From the IMG/VR virus record IMGVR_UViG_3300044640_003132, positions 1-22,076 of that record: a DNA stretch of 22,076 bases. The stretch is one strand, 5' to 3'. The notes beneath the pieces were generated by a model. That model was not told the origin of the DNA. It ran no database searches and saw nothing but the letters and a program-made list of their open reading frames with translations. Below are positions 20,812 to 22,076 of the stretch, one piece after another. A program made the position numbers and the translations under genes. The first letter of the stretch is position 1, and every line of letters starts with the position of its first letter. This stretch comes from a virus.

Positions 20812-20924
20812 GGTTGGGTGGCGGTGAAATACCTGGGCCACCCCCCGGTCGAAAGCCTCCTGAAAAGGTTCAGGCTCACTCGTTAGGTTTTCGCTCGAAA
20901 CACGTAGGTATTCCGGGAGCTAAG
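20812..20924 (+). other. Structured leader-like spacer
   Basis: 113 bases. A stem GGGTGGC/GCCACCC encloses GGT/ACC around GAAAT (20816-20843). A second perfect stem CCTGAA/TTCAGG has a 4-base loop (20859-20874), and a small stem GTTT/AAAC sits at 20887-20901. The ribosome site of the next gene follows. A GTG at 20808 could give an N-terminal extension through this stretch, but the residues read as Gly/Pro-rich non-coding. Riboswitch, attenuator or small RNA are possible. Confidence 0.45.
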
Positions 20925-21122
20925 ATGACGCAATCAGACCAAAAGATAGGGATGTGCAACTACTGCCAAGAGCTGGGCCCTATCTACGAGCAGGAAGACG
21001 ACTCCAGGGTTATTTTTCTCATCTGTAAGCGCTGTATCACGGATGTCATCAAGCGGTTAGAGATTGATCAAAAACTAAAAAGGTTGCGCGCCCGTAAGGA
21101 ATGGGATCGGTACGACACCTAG
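20925..21122 (+). CDS. Small zinc-ribbon protein
   Basis: 65 residues from ATG 20925, chosen for GGGAG upstream. Cys11, Cys14 (MCNYCQELGP) and Cys34, Cys37 (FLICKRCITD) make a zinc ribbon, followed by a basic helix (EIDQKLKRLRARKEWDRYDT). The final G of the stop codon is the first base of the tRNA-Ile gene, so processing of the tRNA cuts at the gene's end. Function unknown; nucleic acid binding plausible. Confidence 0.7.
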   Translation: MTQSDQKIGMCNYCQELGPIYEQEDDSRVIFLICKRCITDVIKRLEIDQKLKRLRARKEWDRYDT

Positions 21123-21197
21123 GGGGTGTAGCTCAGTGGTTAGAGCAGTGAGCTTATATCTCACCGGCCCTTGGTTCAATTCCAAGCACCCCCACCA
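21122..21197 (+). tRNA. tRNA-Ile (UAU), CCA encoded
   Basis: A full 76-base cloverleaf. Acceptor GGGGGTG pairs with CACCCCC. The D arm is GCTC...GAGC. Anticodon stem GTGAG/CTCAC has loop CTTATAT with anticodon TAT (21155-21157). T stem CTTGG/CCAAG holds TTCAATT. Discriminator A and CCA follow. It would read AUA directly. Most bacteria read AUA with a lysidine-modified CAU tRNA, so this is an unusual specificity. Confidence 0.92.
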
Positions 21198-21215
21198 GTT
21201 ATTCGGGAGGCCCAT

Positions 21216-21386
21216 ATGCCCACCTACGACTACCAGTGCAAGAAGTGCGAGGCAGTTATTGAGCTCCTCCATAAGGCGGACGAACCACCAGAGTTAGTCC
21301 ATGGGGACTGCGGGGGTGAGTTAGTGCGCTGCATAAATAGTATCCAGGTTGTATACCGCGGAGAGGGCTGGGCCCGCCGGGGCTAG
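21216..21386 (+). CDS. FmdB-type zinc ribbon protein
   Basis: 56 residues from ATG 21216, with GGGAGG upstream. The start MPTYDYQCKKCEAVIEL is the signature of the FmdB/CxxC zinc-ribbon family (M-P-x-Y-[DE]-Y-x-C-x2-C). A second Cys pair is spaced DCGGELVRC (32, 39). Phages often carry these as small regulators. It sits 18 bases after tRNA-Ile and is likely co-transcribed. Confidence 0.85.
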   Translation: MPTYDYQCKKCEAVIELLHKADEPPELVHGDCGGELVRCINSIQVVYRGEGWARRG

Positions 21387-21393
21387 GTTATTG

Positions 21394-21478
21394 TCCGGGC
21401 TGGCGGGATCGAACAGAAGTTAGGGTCCGGGCTGGTGGGCTCGAACAAAGGTTATTCTCCGGGCTGGCGGGATCGAAC
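21394..21478. repeat. Three 32-base-phased direct repeats resembling a tRNA 3' end
   Basis: A 21-base core (TCCGGGCTGGCGGGATCGAA plus C) occurs at 21394-21414, 21426-21446 (two or three changes) and 21458-21478, exactly 32 bases apart, with 11-base spacers that share GTTATT or GTTAGG words. Read on the minus strand the core is GTTCGATC followed by CCGCCAGCCCGGA, i.e. a T-loop plus T-stem and acceptor 3' half. No matching 5' halves are visible for the first two copies. Confidence 0.9.
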
Positions 21479-21537
21479 CTAGGGGCAGAGTCCCAAGTTA
21501 GAACAACCGCACACCCAGATTTGCGCCACGCTGAGCA
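21458..21537 (-). other. tRNA-like remnant joined to the third repeat
   Basis: On the minus strand a D-arm-like TGGCGCAA, an anticodon-region-like TTGTTCTAA (possible TCT) and a T-loop GTTCGATC precede the third repeat. The anticodon, T and acceptor stems do not pair properly, so it is probably a decayed or atypical tRNA, not a working one. Confidence 0.35.
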
Positions 21538-21540
21538 ACG

Positions 21541-21574
21541 AAAACCCCCAACCTGGTATCCCAGGAGGGGGTTT
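21541..21574. terminator. Bidirectional intrinsic terminator
   Basis: Stem AAACCCCC/GGGGGTTT (8 pairs), a small bulge, then CCTGG/CCAGG with a TATC loop. T-rich bases follow on both strands (TTTGTCGTTT on plus, TTTTCG on minus). It separates the convergent units ending at 21386 and 21615. Confidence 0.85.
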
Positions 21575-21591
21575 GTCGTTTCCAGGGCTCC

Positions 21592-21619
21592 TAGCCCCCT
21601 AATCGGGGCTATTATTATT
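21592..21619 (+). terminator. Second terminator-like hairpin
   Basis: Stem TAGCCCC/GGGGCTA with a 6-base loop (21592-21611), followed by TTATTATT on the plus strand. It overlaps the last codons of the convergent gene. Confidence 0.6.
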
Positions 21620-21788
21620 CAGAATCGGGAACGTAGCCTCGCTTCTCCAATCCTGCGAAACACTCCTCGCACAAGAAGGCACCCTGCTCGCGCTTCGTTG
21701 CGGGGATGATGGTGAAGTACGGCTTGCCGTGATGGTAGTCCTCGCAGTCGTAGCAGAGGAACCGCTCGGTCGTCTGTTCTGCGATCAC
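21615..21788 (-). CDS. Small zinc-binding protein
   Basis: 57 residues from GTG 21788, overlapping the upstream stop as GTGA. Cys12, Cys15 (FLCYDCEDYHHG) and Cys40, Cys43 (AFLCEECFAGLEKRG) form a zinc-ribbon pattern, with His19-His20 nearby. No strong ribosome site, so it likely relies on coupling to the tiny gene before it. Function unknown. Confidence 0.65.
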   Translation of the reverse strand: MIAEQTTERFLCYDCEDYHHGKPYFTIIPATKREQGAFLCEECFAGLEKRGYVPDSE

Positions 21789-21862
21789 CGCTTCGAACCG
21801 ATCAGGGCAGAGCCAATCAGGACAAAAACGATTAACAACTGGAGCGCGATGGTTTCAATCAC
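21785..21862 (-). CDS. Tiny single-span membrane peptide
   Basis: 25 residues from GTG 21862, with GGAGG seven bases upstream. The chain is almost all hydrophobic (IALQLLIVFVLIGSALIG) and ends in Ser-Lys-Arg. It overlaps genes on both sides as GTGA. A small membrane toxin, holin-like peptide or anchor is possible. Strong signals make translation likely despite the size. Confidence 0.55.
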   Translation of the reverse strand: MIETIALQLLIVFVLIGSALIGSKR

Positions 21863-22076
21863 TTGAGTACCTCCTTAATTGCGTCAGAGATCAGGCTTCG
21901 GGCTTTCGCCACGGTCATCTCTGCGTCGATGTCATAATCCACAATCACCTCAGAACAGTCAAGGCACTCCAACGCAAGGTTGTGAATGTCGCTGATGTCA
22001 AAGAGTAACTGATCATTCTTGACGAGGTCGGGGCCGTATACCCCAACCTCGATCTCGTGTCCTCTGTGCCTATCTG
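21859..22076 (-). CDS. Hypothetical protein, start beyond window
   Basis: The C-terminal 72 residues are visible; the gene enters from the right edge. The frame is open to the edge: EIEVGVYGPDLVKNDQLLFD, then NLALECLDCSEVIVDYDIDA and AKARSLISDAIKEVLK. It has a Cys-x2-Cys pair and a C-terminal helix. The stop overlaps the next start (GTGA). No family recognised. Confidence 0.6.
   Translation of the reverse strand, partial: DRHRGHEIEVGVYGPDLVKNDQLLFDISDIHNLALECLDCSEVIVDYDIDAEMTVAKARSLISDAIKEVLK

Noticed and set aside
20808-20924. N-terminal extension of the 65-residue zinc protein from GTG 20808
   Set aside because: The extension is Gly/Pro-rich without structure and overlies hairpins; ATG 20925 has its own GGGAG site. 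Not fully excluded.
21394-21478. CRISPR-like array
   Set aside because: Only three copies, 11-base spacers, repeat matches a tRNA end, and no cas genes nearby.
21458-21537. Functional minus-strand tRNA-Arg(UCU)
   Set aside because: T, anticodon and acceptor stems fail to pair; kept only as a tRNA-like remnant.

Overview
The window looks like part of a tailed double-stranded DNA phage (siphophage-like), or a prophage of one. It carries a terminase pair, a tail tube/terminator pair, tail fibres with a collar protein, holin-like lysis proteins, two tRNA genes and many small overlapping genes. There is no integrase, rRNA or recognisable host housekeeping block. Balanced base composition, Pro-Thr-rich exported proteins, a cluster of sugar genes and many apparently leaderless genes suggest a phage of a free-living aquatic bacterium, perhaps Actinomycetota or Chloroflexota. 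The host is a guess.

Layout. 1-7144 is a minus-strand structural module. In transcription order it holds a baseplate/fibre N-terminal type protein, two fibre proteins, a tail-collar protein, two small proteins, a lysis cassette (XhlA-like protein, a large exported Pro-Thr-rich FN3 protein, a small membrane protein), an HNH nuclease, a small HTH/Cys protein, the tail terminator and the start of the probable tail tube protein. 7221-9168 is the terminase small/large pair on the plus strand, pointing away from the structural genes. 9165-13412 is a minus-strand block of small accessory genes: winged-helix/zinc protein, FkbM methyltransferase, DUF1599 protein, membrane protein, zinc proteins, a ParB-like protein, an HTH protein and a zinc ribbon. 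13413-13791 is a control region with an unusual array of nested short palindromes and a strong promoter.

13792-18656 is a plus-strand block: double-HTH protein, tRNA-Arg(UCU), small proteins, an RlpA-like exported protein, a zinc protein, then an overlapping cassette of GDP-mannose 3,5-epimerase-like enzyme, two glycosyltransferases and a second ParB-like protein. 18590-19119 is a small minus-strand pair including thioredoxin. 19236-21386 is a plus-strand block with two tandem HExxH proteins, a hairpin-rich spacer, a stand-alone sigma-70 region 4 protein, unknown and zinc proteins, tRNA-Ile(UAU) and an FmdB-type zinc ribbon. 21394-21611 holds three 32-base-phased tRNA-3'-end-like repeats and two terminators. 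The right edge is a minus-strand micro-operon linked by GTGA overlaps.

How it fits together. Late functions lie on the left. The centre is a divergent control region bracketed by DNA-binding proteins. The right side looks like host-takeover and modification functions (sigma region 4, metalloprotease-like proteins, thioredoxin, sugar transfer, tRNAs). The strongest novelty candidates are the palindromic pentamer array at 13432-13647, the recurring -10-like-box/six-base/ATG arrangement at leaderless gene starts, the tRNA-end repeats near 21400, and the stand-alone sigma region 4 gene behind a hairpin-rich leader. All functional calls rest on reading motifs by eye; no database search was run.
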